DNA from: an uncultured Lachnospiraceae bacterium
Lineage (GTDB): Bacteria > Bacillota > Clostridia > Lachnospirales > Lachnospiraceae
Direction of reading: 5' to 3'
NCBI GenBank assembly: GCA_947174185.1
Contig: CAMWHY010000008.1
Coordinates: 1-41,027 of the forward strand
DNA length: 41,027 nt
Each line of letters starts with the position of its first letter. The stretch's first letter is position 1. The notes under the pieces were generated by a model. The model made no database searches, was not told the origin of the DNA, and saw only the letters and a list, made by a program, of their open reading frames with translations. A program made the translations under genes and the position numbers. This document shows, piece by piece, positions 9,307 to 18,196 of this stretch.

Positions 9307-11106
9307 TTAACAAAAATCTTCCATAATAAATTGGATGCTTTTCTGTCCCTGGTATTCATTCCACTGTGGATAAAACGCCGCAGAAAATTTCAATCCCTCT
9401 CCTCTGCCGCAAAAAACTTCCCGCACCTTTTCCTCTCCATACCGTTCTGTCAGAAAATCCTTAAATTCTTTATTTTTATCATAAAATAAAGTCAGCTCAG
9501 CCGTCCCACCATCGGTATCCCTGATTTGATACTTTCCGACCTTTCCTTCCGCCCCCAGAATCCTTGCGCGATATAGCAGCACATCCTTCTTTGCAAACAG
9601 CGGCTTTGGATTACCGTTTCCAAACGGCTCTAATAAAGAAAACTGGTCTAATAACCGGGGCGTAACGTAAGAAAACGGCACTTGCGCGTCAATACGGAGC
9701 TTCTCTTTAAAATCCGGCTCTGTCAGTCTGCTATTTTCATTCAGTCTCCGCCTCAGTTCCGCCAATTTATCTTTCGGAAGGGAAAATCCTGCCGCCTGCG
9801 CATGGCCGCCAAATTTTGTAAAAATATCCCTGACCGCTGACAATTCCCGATACATATCATAACTTTCTATCGATCTGCCCGATCCCTTTAGTCCATCCTC
9901 CGCATCTGTGATGATCAACGTTGGATGATGATACCGCTCTCTGATCCTTCCGGCAATAATACCCGCAATACTTTCATGGCATTCCGGCAGATAGATCACA
10001 TATACGGAAGATCCGTCATGTTCTCCCCGCTCGATCTGTTCCACTGCTTTTGATGTTCCCTGTTCGGTAATCGCCTTTCGGCTGTCATTCATTGCCTTCA
10101 GTTCTCCGGCAAGGCGCATCGCCTCAGATTCCTGATCTGCCATCAACAGCTCCAACGCTCTGGATGCCGTATCAATACGCCCTGTTGCATTGATGCATGG
10201 GCCTAACAGATATCCCAGATGATACGCCGTCACCGGCGAACCCCATCTGCCCATAACACTAAGCAGTGCCTTTAAACCCACATATGACGTATTGCACATC
10301 AGCTTCAGTCCTGTCTTCACCAGCGCCCGGTTCTCATCCTTCAGCTCCATGACATCGCCTACGGTCGCAAACGCCGCCAACTGCAGCATTTCTGCTTCCC
10401 GCTGACGCCAGGTCTTCTCCCAGCCATCCTCATTCAGAAGCCGCCCTGCACAACCTCCGTCCACCATGGCATATATCAGCTTATATGCCACAAATGCTCC
10501 GCAAATGCCTGGAAACGGATAATCACAGTCCTCCCGCTTAGGATCTATGACCGCCTCCGCAGGCGGTAAGAGGTATGTTTTTCTACCACCTGTCTCTTCA
10601 TAGGGCACCTCATGATGATCGGTAACGATCACAGTCATGCCAAGCTCATAGGCATAGGCGATCTCCCCTTTCGCCGCAATGCCATTGTCACAGGTGATGA
10701 CCGTATCTACACCGGCTTCTGCCGCATCCCTGATCAGATCCCTGCTTAGTCCATATCCATCCCTGACTCTGTGGGGAATCACAGCATCAGCGTCAGCCCC
10801 CAGAAACTGAAAGCCCTTTAAGAGGATCGCCGTAGAACATACGCCATCAATATCATAATCTCCGATCACCCGAAGTCTTTTCCCCTGCGCAATCTTCTCC
10901 TCCAACTTCCGGCACGCGGTATCCATATCTTTTAACAGCATAGGATCATGAAAACTTTTACTGTCGCCATAAAGATACTGAACGATCTCCTGCTCTGTCA
11001 CGACTTCCCGATTTCTGATAAGTCTGGCAACCAACGGATCAATATGATATTTTGCCCCAATCGACTGAAAATCCGCGCCCTTGGTTATCAGAAGCCACTG
11101 ATTCAT
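9307..11106 (-). CDS. recJ: Single-stranded-DNA-specific exonuclease RecJ
   Basis: A 5'-3' exonuclease on single-stranded DNA, used in recombination and mismatch or base excision repair. The 599-residue product has the DHH phosphoesterase core: GDYDIDGVCST near residue 82, ITCDNGI near 137 and TDHHEVP at 162-168. These supply the metal-binding aspartates and histidines. The DHHA1 motif GGHAQAAGF is near residue 455, and a C-terminal OB-like region follows. GGAGGAG lies just upstream of the ATG. It is divergently arranged from the trigger-factor-like gene, with a 176-base A/T-rich region between them that must hold promoters for both. Length and motifs indicate an intact gene. Confidence 0.95.
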   Translation of the reverse strand: MNQWLLITKGADFQSIGAKYHIDPLVARLIRNREVVTEQEIVQYLYGDSKSFHDPMLLKDMDTACRKLEEKIAQGKRLRVIGDYDIDGVCSTAILLKGFQFLGADADAVIPHRVRDGYGLSRDLIRDAAEAGVDTVITCDNGIAAKGEIAYAYELGMTVIVTDHHEVPYEETGGRKTYLLPPAEAVIDPKREDCDYPFPGICGAFVAYKLIYAMVDGGCAGRLLNEDGWEKTWRQREAEMLQLAAFATVGDVMELKDENRALVKTGLKLMCNTSYVGLKALLSVMGRWGSPVTAYHLGYLLGPCINATGRIDTASRALELLMADQESEAMRLAGELKAMNDSRKAITEQGTSKAVEQIERGEHDGSSVYVIYLPECHESIAGIIAGRIRERYHHPTLIITDAEDGLKGSGRSIESYDMYRELSAVRDIFTKFGGHAQAAGFSLPKDKLAELRRRLNENSRLTEPDFKEKLRIDAQVPFSYVTPRLLDQFSLLEPFGNGNPKPLFAKKDVLLYRARILGAEGKVGKYQIRDTDGGTAELTLFYDKNKEFKDFLTERYGEEKVREVFCGRGEGLKFSAAFYPQWNEYQGQKSIQFIMEDFC

Positions 11107-11225
11107 CTTTCTCCTCCATTTTCATTCATTATACATCAATCCTCTTATTTTAGCTATATCTTGTATTACTTTTCTACTCTGGTGTGATAATGTTAATGAT
11201 TATTGTTTTATTTCCATAAAATTTG

Positions 11226-11234
11226 TGCTATACT
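11226..11234 (+). promoter_or_regulatory. Extended -10 promoter element before the trigger-factor-like gene
   Basis: TGCTATACT reads as an extended -10 (TGnTATACT), 49 bases before the ATG at 11283. No good -35 is visible at the right distance, which fits an extended -10 promoter. The ribosome binding site TGGAGG is at 11271-11276. Confidence 0.45.
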
Positions 11235-11282
11235 TAATTTCGGTTTATTTTATATCCCAACATTTTTAAATGGAGGCTTACC

Positions 11283-12449
11283 ATGAGTAAAAATGAAATC
11301 AGTAAATCAAAACAGAAACGTCTGGACATAGAAAATGCCAGAAAAGAACAGCAGCGGAAAAAGACTCTGGCAAACCTGATCGCTATCCTGATCCCCGTAA
11401 CGATCATCCTGGTGATCTGTCTTGTCTATTTTATGTATCAGAGCAGACAGCTGAATTATGGAAAATATCTAACGGAAGAAGGACTGATCAGTGATGTTGA
11501 TCCTGCAGATTACATCCTGTTTGACTATAAGAATCTTTCTTACAACAGAGCAGAGCTTCTTCCAGATGACGCAACAATAGACGCAGAAATTGCATCTACC
11601 TGCGAATCGCTCGCCGAACTTTCTGATGATGCGGATCTGGTTACGGCCTCTGAGAATAAGATCAGCCTTTCCTATACTTCTTCCATCGGAGGTGTCTCCT
11701 ACAATGCAGCTACACAGACAGATTATACCATCGGGAGCGGTATGGTCTCCGACCTGTTTGATGAAACACTGATCGGTCATAACCCCGGTGACAACTACCA
11801 GACAGAGATCACCTATCCTGCCGATTATCCTGACACGGATTTTGCCGGTGTAACCTTTACCTATGACATCACGATCCACGGCATCTATGTCACTCCGGAA
11901 TTCACAGACGAACTGGTTGCAGTCAATTTTAGTTCGATAGCCACCACGGCTGAAGGCTACCGGGAATATCTTATCCAACAATATTTTAATAAAAACTTAC
12001 GAACAGCTATTACCGACTCGCTGACCAATGATAACACAGTATTGAAATACCCTGCCGATTATCTGGAGAATGTGGAGAAAATCTATCTCTCACAGAACAC
12101 ACAGCAGTATAATCAAACTAACCAGATGTTTTATGAAATTCTTGGATATAATGCATACAACTCAGTATATGAAATGTTCGGCTATGCCACGGAAGCAGAA
12201 TACCTTGCATCCGTAAATTCCATGGCTTCCAGTGATGTCGCCTATTATCTTGCCGTGATGACTGTCTTTGAAAATGAGGGAATGACAAATACCAGAGAGG
12301 AAGTGATGAACTACTACTCTGAGCAGGGCCATGATACCGCATCCTTCCAGGCACTGGAGACACAATATCATTTCAACTATCTGGCACAGATGGCGCTTGC
12401 CGATAAAGTAACGAATTATCTGATGGAAACAGTAACGATCATAGATTGA
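11283..12449 (+). CDS. Membrane-anchored trigger-factor-like FKBP-type prolyl isomerase/chaperone
   Basis: A 388-residue protein with a short, highly charged cytoplasmic N-terminus, one transmembrane helix (about 30-52) and an extracytoplasmic remainder. Residues about 150-205 resemble the FKBP domain of trigger factor. In particular SGMVSDLFDETLIGHNPGD followed by EITYPADYPDTDFAGVTFTYDITIHGI, taken as separate blocks, matches the pattern of a loop, VGMxxGE, then xFPxDY...LAGKxaxFxVxV. The last 180 residues are helical and glutamine/tyrosine-rich, like the trigger factor C-terminal chaperone arms. The ribosome-binding N-terminal domain is absent and replaced by the anchor. This suggests a surface foldase acting after Sec export. 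The convergent block nearby includes secDF, which fits but proves nothing. Confidence 0.7.
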   Translation: MSKNEISKSKQKRLDIENARKEQQRKKTLANLIAILIPVTIILVICLVYFMYQSRQLNYGKYLTEEGLISDVDPADYILFDYKNLSYNRAELLPDDATIDAEIASTCESLAELSDDADLVTASENKISLSYTSSIGGVSYNAATQTDYTIGSGMVSDLFDETLIGHNPGDNYQTEITYPADYPDTDFAGVTFTYDITIHGIYVTPEFTDELVAVNFSSIATTAEGYREYLIQQYFNKNLRTAITDSLTNDNTVLKYPADYLENVEKIYLSQNTQQYNQTNQMFYEILGYNAYNSVYEMFGYATEAEYLASVNSMASSDVAYYLAVMTVFENEGMTNTREEVMNYYSEQGHDTASFQALETQYHFNYLAQMALADKVTNYLMETVTIID

Positions 12450-12477
12450 TGGATAGGATCGCTATTTGATAAAAGAC

Positions 12478-12505
12478 AAAAGGAAGTCCGCCGGACTTCC
12501 TTTTT
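12478..12505. terminator. Bidirectional terminator between convergent genes
   Basis: AAAAGGAAGTC and GACTTCCTTTTT form a hairpin with a CGCCG loop between the ends of the plus-strand gene at 12449 and the minus-strand gene at 12521. Runs of A and T on both sides let it work in either direction. Confidence 0.85.
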
Positions 12506-12520
12506 ACTTGCAAAACTGTC

Positions 12521-13309
12521 TTATTCTTCTGACGAATCATAGATCCGATAATTTTCCAGCTCCTGCTCATCTCCCCTGAAGACATCCAGATCGATATACT
12601 TTTCTTCCCCTGAATATCCTTCCAGCATCCCTTTATCACTATATTGCCAGAATACCCAGTTCCGACCGCCAAAAATTGGATGATAATAGATATTTCTGAT
12701 CCAGAGCGGGTATTCTGTGAATTCCCCCTTGATCACCGTTTGGTATGCCGTCATGGTGGTATAGATGACCGGCTTGCATCCATAGTAAGCTTCCAGCTCA
12801 TCTAACAGAAGCTGCAGTTCTTCCCTGATTGCTTCCACATCAATGACATCCTCATAACTGCTGTAATACTCCACATCTACGGCAGGCACAAGCATGCCAT
12901 CCCATTTTCCAACGACTTCGATATAATGCTCCGCCTGAGTCTTACCGCTGCTTTCAAAACTAAAGAAATGATAAGCCCCGACTGCAAGATCGGTCTCCAG
13001 CGCACCCGCCAGATTCTCCTCAAACCGGATATCCTGATGACTGCTCCCTTCCGTAGCTTTCATATATACGAAAGAAAGCCCGTTCTCCAATACCTGCCAG
13101 TCGACATCCCCCTGATAATAGGAGATATCCACACCCTTTACGTTATATCTCTCCGCCATCTTCAGGGCAAGTTTTATCCTTCCCTGATATACTCCTGCAG
13201 CAAATGCAGCAAATGCGGCAATCAGTACAGACAGAACCACCAGCCACATTCCAACTTTATGCTTTTTTGATCCCTTCTTTTTGATATCCTTATCCATCCT
13301 CTTACACAA
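12521..13309 (-). CDS. GH25 family muramidase (lysozyme), membrane-anchored
   Basis: A glycoside hydrolase family 25 enzyme, which cleaves the beta-1,4 bond between MurNAc and GlcNAc in peptidoglycan. A basic cytoplasmic tail and one hydrophobic helix (about 20-41) anchor it or act as an uncleaved signal. The catalytic domain follows, with KGVDISYYQGDVDW (Asp61), FVYMKATEG, GAYHFF and PAVDVEYYS. In the last, Asp145 and Glu147 are the expected acid pair. WQYSDKG and YIDLDVF near the C-terminus complete the fold. The start is uncertain: the longer form begins with TTG, and an ATG four codons later directly abuts AAGAGG. It is the last gene after secDF, 31 bases downstream, and ends at a shared terminator. 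Confidence 0.9.
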   Translation of the reverse strand: MCKRMDKDIKKKGSKKHKVGMWLVVLSVLIAAFAAFAAGVYQGRIKLALKMAERYNVKGVDISYYQGDVDWQVLENGLSFVYMKATEGSSHQDIRFEENLAGALETDLAVGAYHFFSFESSGKTQAEHYIEVVGKWDGMLVPAVDVEYYSSYEDVIDVEAIREELQLLLDELEAYYGCKPVIYTTMTAYQTVIKGEFTEYPLWIRNIYYHPIFGGRNWVFWQYSDKGMLEGYSGEEKYIDLDVFRGDEQELENYRIYDSSEE

Positions 13310-13340
13310 TTGCCTAAATCATCAACCGGAATACGCAAAA

Positions 13341-15782
13341 TCAGTCATCATCTTCTTCCGTCTGCGGGAATTTATCCCGAAGCAGCCCCCATAATGGTGC
13401 AGCCAGAAAGATAGAAGAATACGTTCCACATAAAATACCGACCATCAGCGGAAGCGCAAACTCTTTGATGGATGACACACCCAGAATGTAAAGCACTGCA
13501 ATCATAATAAATGTAGTCAGAGAAGTAAATATACTCCTTGAAAGCGTCTGCGCCACACTCTTATTCACAACGTCATTCAGCGTCTCCCTGCGTCCCATAG
13601 CACGCTTATTCTCACGCACCCTGTCAAAGATTACGATCGTTGCATTGATCGAATACCCGACGATCGTCAGCATACAGGCAATAAACGTAGAGCCGACACT
13701 CAATCTGATGATTGCATAGAATGTCAGGACGACCATAACATCATGTAAAAGTGCTGTCACCGCACTGGCACCGAAACGAATATCGCTAAACCGGAACCAG
13801 ATATAGATCATCATGCAAAGCGTCGCTATCAGAACAGACATGATAGCTTCCCGTCGCATTTCTCCGGAAACAGTCGCACCAATGGTTTCCATCTCGATTT
13901 TACCAGGCGTTACTCCAAAATTCGTTGCCAAAAGCTGTTCCAACGCCTCACGCTCCTCTTTTTCCAGCGCCCGGGTCTTAAAGATGATCTCGTTCGTATC
14001 GTTCACGGTCTGCCAGGATACATTGGCATCCTTCGTAATTTCCTCCAGTCCCGCAACAATCACTCCATCAATCTCTTCCCTGTCAGGCACACTGTCAAAA
14101 GTAACGCTTGTCGCCGTACCACCAATAAAGTCCAGACTGTAATTTAATACAGAACCAATCGACGCCCTATTGATAAACAGCATAATGATTCCAACTAATA
14201 TGACTGCGCCGGATATTCCAAAGAAAGTCTTTCTTTTTCCCACATAATCAAACGTCTTGCCGTCCTTCGCGGCACCATACCATTTGACATCCTTAAATCC
14301 CATTGCATAAAGACTGTTCATCAGCATTTTGGTAATGACCAGCGCCGTAAACATGGATATGACAATACCCATCGCCAGCGTATAAGCAAAGCCCTTCAGG
14401 CTTCCACTTCCCATCGCAATCAGCACGACCGCGGCAATAAGCGTCGTAATATTACCGTCGATGATCGCGGAAAATGCCTTAGAGAATCCGGATTTGATTG
14501 CAGACTGGACGGTCATTCCATCCTTGATCTCCTCTTTGATCCTGGCGAACACAATCACATTGGCGTCCACTGCCATACCAATGGACAGAATGATACCAGC
14601 GATACCAGGCAGCGTCAGCGTTACTTCAAATAGATTGATACTAAGAAGCATCAGTATAACATATAAAACCAATGCCAAAGAACTTGCAAATCCTGAAATC
14701 CGGTAAACACATATCATCAGCAGGATCACCAATATAAGTCCGATCACACCTGCTGTCAGACTGGTCTTGATGGCATCCGTGCCAAGCTGAGCTCCTACCA
14801 CATTGGAACGCAATTCCTGAAGTTCAACCTTCAGACCTCCGATACGGATACTCTGTGCCAGTCGATTTGCCTCTTCAATATCACGCATGTTTGTGATCTG
14901 CGCCTGACCTCCCTCGATTCTGGAATTTACATTCGGCACACTTAACACTTCTCCATCATAATAAATCGCAATCGTGCCATGCAGCCCCGGTCTTCCTACT
15001 GCGGCTCCGGTAGCTTCTGCAAATTTGACCGCCGCTTCATCACTAAAAACAAGACTGACAACATACTGCGGTCTACTATATTCATCCGTATAACCGCCGC
15101 CCTTGGCAGATACCACGTCTGTACCACTTAAAATGGCGCTGCCGTCCGCAACGATCTCATCAATGCTTCTGGTCAGCTCGTACTGCGGTTTTATCGCCGT
15201 CTGATTTTCGACTTCATAGGGAACCGGACTGCCGGTTTCGTCCACCATGATCTCATCCGTTTCCCTATCATACAGATAAGCCGCATTAGCCATAGGGCAG
15301 AATAAAACATCATTCTCCGAATAAACCTGCAGACCGCTTCCGGTCGTCATGTTCTGATAATTCATCTCACCGTTCGGATCCGTCGCCTGAATAAAATATA
15401 ACGATCCCGGCGATCCCAGTTCCTGCAATACCTTATTGGCATCCGTCACCCCAGGGATCTCAATATTGATACGCCTGTCCCCCTCCGGATACACCTGTGC
15501 TTCCGTAGAGAATTTATCGATACGCTTTCTCAGTTTATAGATTGTATCACTGATATCCTCTGCGGTAGGCGTTTCTTCACCGACTGCCTCATAGGTAATG
15601 CTGACACCGCCCGCCAGATCAAGTCCCAATTTAATCTGTTCTACGGAACCTGTTTTTTCCGGGCCGACGCCAAACATAGCAATATATCCAAGCGCCGCCG
15701 TAATGACGATAAATGCCAGAAAACTCAGATAACCTGTCCCTTTTTTCATGTTTCTAACCATTCCTTTCCCGTCTGTATTCAT
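13341..15782 (-). CDS. secDF: Protein translocase SecDF (fused SecD and SecF)
   Basis: An accessory membrane component of the Sec translocon that uses the proton gradient to help pull exported proteins out. SecD and SecF are joined in one 813-residue chain. The SecD half has the first membrane helix, the LGLDLAGG motif at 52-59, a large extracytoplasmic P1-like domain and five clustered helices near 325-490. The SecF half begins with a helix around 515-535 and NYSLDFIGGT near 545, followed by a second periplasmic-type loop and five more helices. TAGGA lies seven bases upstream of the chosen ATG, and further in-frame ATGs at codons 8 and 12 are possible. It is tightly linked (32 bases) to the SCIFF maturase gene, as in many Clostridia. 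Confidence 0.95.
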   Translation of the reverse strand: MNTDGKGMVRNMKKGTGYLSFLAFIVITAALGYIAMFGVGPEKTGSVEQIKLGLDLAGGVSITYEAVGEETPTAEDISDTIYKLRKRIDKFSTEAQVYPEGDRRINIEIPGVTDANKVLQELGSPGSLYFIQATDPNGEMNYQNMTTGSGLQVYSENDVLFCPMANAAYLYDRETDEIMVDETGSPVPYEVENQTAIKPQYELTRSIDEIVADGSAILSGTDVVSAKGGGYTDEYSRPQYVVSLVFSDEAAVKFAEATGAAVGRPGLHGTIAIYYDGEVLSVPNVNSRIEGGQAQITNMRDIEEANRLAQSIRIGGLKVELQELRSNVVGAQLGTDAIKTSLTAGVIGLILVILLMICVYRISGFASSLALVLYVILMLLSINLFEVTLTLPGIAGIILSIGMAVDANVIVFARIKEEIKDGMTVQSAIKSGFSKAFSAIIDGNITTLIAAVVLIAMGSGSLKGFAYTLAMGIVISMFTALVITKMLMNSLYAMGFKDVKWYGAAKDGKTFDYVGKRKTFFGISGAVILVGIIMLFINRASIGSVLNYSLDFIGGTATSVTFDSVPDREEIDGVIVAGLEEITKDANVSWQTVNDTNEIIFKTRALEKEEREALEQLLATNFGVTPGKIEMETIGATVSGEMRREAIMSVLIATLCMMIYIWFRFSDIRFGASAVTALLHDVMVVLTFYAIIRLSVGSTFIACMLTIVGYSINATIVIFDRVRENKRAMGRRETLNDVVNKSVAQTLSRSIFTSLTTFIMIAVLYILGVSSIKEFALPLMVGILCGTYSSIFLAAPLWGLLRDKFPQTEEDDD

Positions 15783-15814
15783 GGATTTTTCCTATCCAGC
15801 TTCGTATTCCAAAT

Positions 15815-17200
15815 CTATATGCTTTTTTCGGAAAGTTGCTCCTGCATGTCCGCTTCTGCCGCTTTCATCATAATTGCGCATTCGATCCTCTTTTTCTGCA
15901 GTGTGCATCCAATCTCATAGGCAGCATGGATATCTCCATGGAAGTTATACGCATTTGCCGCGCATCCACCACTGCAATAAAATTTAGCGAAGCAGTTCCT
16001 GCACGCTTCCTTGGAATAAACATTGCACTCATGGAACATACTGCGGATCTTTTCATTGGTGATTCCATCATAGACATTACCCATCAGAAATTCTTTCTGC
16101 CCAACAAACTGGTGGCATGGGTAAAAATCTCCTCCCGGCGTCACAGCCAGATATTCACAGCCGGAACCACAGCCCGACAGGCGCTTTGCCACACAGGGGC
16201 CCCCATCCAGATCGATCATAAAATGAAAGAAGTTAAAAGACCTGCCTTCTTTTTTACGTTTCAGCATCTCTACGGCAAGTTCATCGTACTGCTGCAGTAA
16301 GACAGGAACATCTTCCTCCCTAAGGGCATAATCCGCCTCCGGCGGTGCAACCACCGGCTCCACAGAGATCTGTCTGAATCCAAGGTCGGCAAGATGCAGC
16401 ACATCCTTGGAAAAATCCGTATTATAATGCGTATAAGTTCCCCGGACATAATAATTGGTCTGATCTCTTGATTCCGCTGCCTTGATATACTTTGGAAGTA
16501 TCCTCTCGTAACTTCCCTGTCCTCCCCGGCTGGGACGCATACGGTCATTTACCTCTTTGCGTCCATCGATGCTGAGGACAAGATTACTCATTTCCTGATT
16601 GACAAATTCCATGATCTCATCTGTCAAAAGCGTTCCATTCGTTGTCAGTGTAAAACGGAATTTTTTATTTGCAGGCTTCTCCAGACTGCGTCCATAGGCA
16701 ACCAGCTGCTTCACAACCTCCCAATTCAACAGCGGCTCTCCCCCAAAAAAATCCACTTCCAGATTGACCCTGTTTCCGGAGTGCTCTACCAGATAATCCA
16801 ACGCCTTTTTACCGACCTCCAGGCTCATCAGCTCCCGGTCTCCGTGATACTCTCCTTCTCCTGCAAAACAATACCGGCACGCCAGATTACAGTCGTGAGC
16901 CACATGAAGACACATTGCCTTGACAACCGTCTCCCGTTTCATAAACTGGTCGATATAATTCTCGTAAATATCATCTGTAAAGAGCATATTCTCTTTCACC
17001 AGTTCCAGAATCTCTTCCAACGGTTCCGCAAGCTCAGAACCTGCATACTTTTCTCTGATCGCATCCACATCCATCCCTGACGACAGATCCTTTTCTATTT
17101 TAGGGATCAGATCATAGGTCACATCATCCACCACATGAATGCTTCCGCTATTGACATCTAATACAATATTATAACCATTACTCTGATATTGATGAATCAT
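15815..17200 (-). CDS. scfB: SCIFF peptide thioether maturase (radical SAM/SPASM)
   Basis: A radical SAM enzyme that installs thioether cross-links in the SCIFF peptide encoded just upstream; the family is known from CteB and ScfB. The first 90 or so residues (MIHQYQSNGYNIVLDVNSGS onward) form the peptide-recognition region. The radical SAM cluster motif is CNLACRYC, with Cys104, Cys108 and Cys111. FFGGEPLL and the TNGTLL stretch complete the SAM-binding core. The C-terminal SPASM region is rich in cysteines from about residue 345 to 440 (for example CGSGCEY, CRNCFAKFYCSGGC) and should bind two auxiliary iron-sulfur clusters. AAGGA precedes the ATG. The 461-residue length is normal and the gene appears intact. 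Confidence 0.95.
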   Translation of the reverse strand: MIHQYQSNGYNIVLDVNSGSIHVVDDVTYDLIPKIEKDLSSGMDVDAIREKYAGSELAEPLEEILELVKENMLFTDDIYENYIDQFMKRETVVKAMCLHVAHDCNLACRYCFAGEGEYHGDRELMSLEVGKKALDYLVEHSGNRVNLEVDFFGGEPLLNWEVVKQLVAYGRSLEKPANKKFRFTLTTNGTLLTDEIMEFVNQEMSNLVLSIDGRKEVNDRMRPSRGGQGSYERILPKYIKAAESRDQTNYYVRGTYTHYNTDFSKDVLHLADLGFRQISVEPVVAPPEADYALREEDVPVLLQQYDELAVEMLKRKKEGRSFNFFHFMIDLDGGPCVAKRLSGCGSGCEYLAVTPGGDFYPCHQFVGQKEFLMGNVYDGITNEKIRSMFHECNVYSKEACRNCFAKFYCSGGCAANAYNFHGDIHAAYEIGCTLQKKRIECAIMMKAAEADMQEQLSEKSI

Positions 17201-17303
17201 AATATATTATCCTTATCTATATACGTATCGTTAACATGTAACTGTTTTTTGCCTTATGAAAACAAAGACAATGCCATGAAACATGTCTGTATTCTATCAA
17301 AGA

Positions 17304-17326
17304 AGCAGCGACTCATCACCGCTGCT
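17304..17326 (-). promoter_or_regulatory. Hairpin between SCIFF peptide gene and maturase gene
   Basis: AGCAGCG and CGCTGCT (7 bp) enclose a nine-base loop. On the minus strand the stem is followed by TCTTT, only a weak T run. The position, 27 bases after the peptide stop and about 100 bases before the maturase start, suggests a partial terminator or mRNA-end stabiliser that makes more peptide than enzyme. Confidence 0.45.
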
Positions 17327-17352
17327 CCCCAAAACATTCATATTCTTATGAA

Positions 17353-17496
17353 TTACTTCTGATGCTCACAACTCTGATTTCCAACGGTACAGGATGTCTT
17401 GCATGCTGACTGGCAGGAAGTCTGGCACTCTCCACAGCCGCCCTTCTTCATGCTCTTCTTAAAATCCCTCGTATTTAATGTTTTAATATGCTTCAT
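17353..17496 (-). CDS. scfA: SCIFF ribosomal peptide precursor (six cysteines in forty-five)
   Basis: A 47-residue precursor of the SCIFF family, a ribosomally made peptide present in almost all Clostridia and modified with thioether links by the neighbouring radical SAM enzyme. The product begins MKHIKTLNTRDFKKSMKKGG, and the C-terminal core has six cysteines at 21, 24, 28, 32, 36 and 43 (spacing Cx2Cx3Cx3Cx3Cx6C). This is the family hallmark. GGAGG lies about nine bases upstream of the ATG. The gene is too short for ordinary ORF cut-offs. The product's biological role is not established. Confidence 0.96.
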   Translation of the reverse strand: MKHIKTLNTRDFKKSMKKGGCGECQTSCQSACKTSCTVGNQSCEHQK

Positions 17497-17564
17497 ACTC
17501 TTCTTCCTCCACTCTGTCCATAAATATTAATGATATCTTCTGTCCATCTCGTAGAACATAAAAC

Positions 17565-17570
17565 ATTGTA
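17565..17570 (-). promoter_or_regulatory. Putative -10 element for the SCIFF operon
   Basis: TACAAT on the minus strand (17570-17565), preceded by TGTGG, is about 69 bases upstream of the SCIFF peptide start in a 138-base A/T-rich gap. The -35 region is weak (TTTCTA), so this is tentative. Confidence 0.35.
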
Positions 17571-17634
17571 CCACATATTTCCATAAATAGAAAGCATTTT
17601 TTTACTTATCTTATCTTTTCTTTTTCCTGATCAT

Positions 17635-18000
17635 CTATCTGGAAATCATGCCGCCCATCATTCCACCACCGCTGCACAGGCACAATACGGTCAAAAATTC
17701 TCTATCTATTTCAAATGCAGAACCGTCTACGATCATGGAAATCAGCGTCAGTAAAAGAAAATATGCCAATCCCATCAACAGACCAAATAAAAAGCGATGA
17801 TGTCCGGCGCGGCTTCCGGCAAGCATTCCGGAAATCAGACAGGATACGACATAGACTGCAATGATCCCTACGGATACCACTCCGGGCGAAAGATCAAACC
17901 AATATAACAAAAATGACATGCTGATCAGCAGCATTGCCGTAATCACATACGAAATCAATAAATATTTTAATAAATGCAGGTTCAAATCCTTATTTTCCAA
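17635..18000 (-). CDS. TIGR04086-like four-helix membrane protein
   Basis: A small integral membrane protein of 121 residues with four hydrophobic segments (about 12-34, 39-62, 67-90 and 99-118). It has small-residue motifs such as SCLISGMLAGSRAG in the second loop and CSGGGMMGGMISR at the C-terminus. This layout matches the TIGR04086 family of unknown function, which often lies beside the SCIFF cluster in Clostridia. The start is a TTG with GGGGAG eight bases upstream, and no ATG fits. It is transcribed towards scfA with a 138-base gap. Family assignment is from memory of layout and context and not from a profile search. Confidence 0.7.
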   Translation of the reverse strand: MENKDLNLHLLKYLLISYVITAMLLISMSFLLYWFDLSPGVVSVGIIAVYVVSCLISGMLAGSRAGHHRFLFGLLMGLAYFLLLTLISMIVDGSAFEIDREFLTVLCLCSGGGMMGGMISR

Positions 18001-18196
18001 AATCTCTGCTCCCCTCCGCCTTGTTCAGAATCCATCTTTTTTAATGTATATTCATAACTTTATTAAAACTTGACTTTTCACAGATATCTTTTATAATTTA
18101 TTATTAAATAAATAATCAGCAGGGCATAAAACAGACTCGTCCGGATTATTTACCATTTTGATAAAATCAACTATTATAAAAGGGGTGAACCAGATC

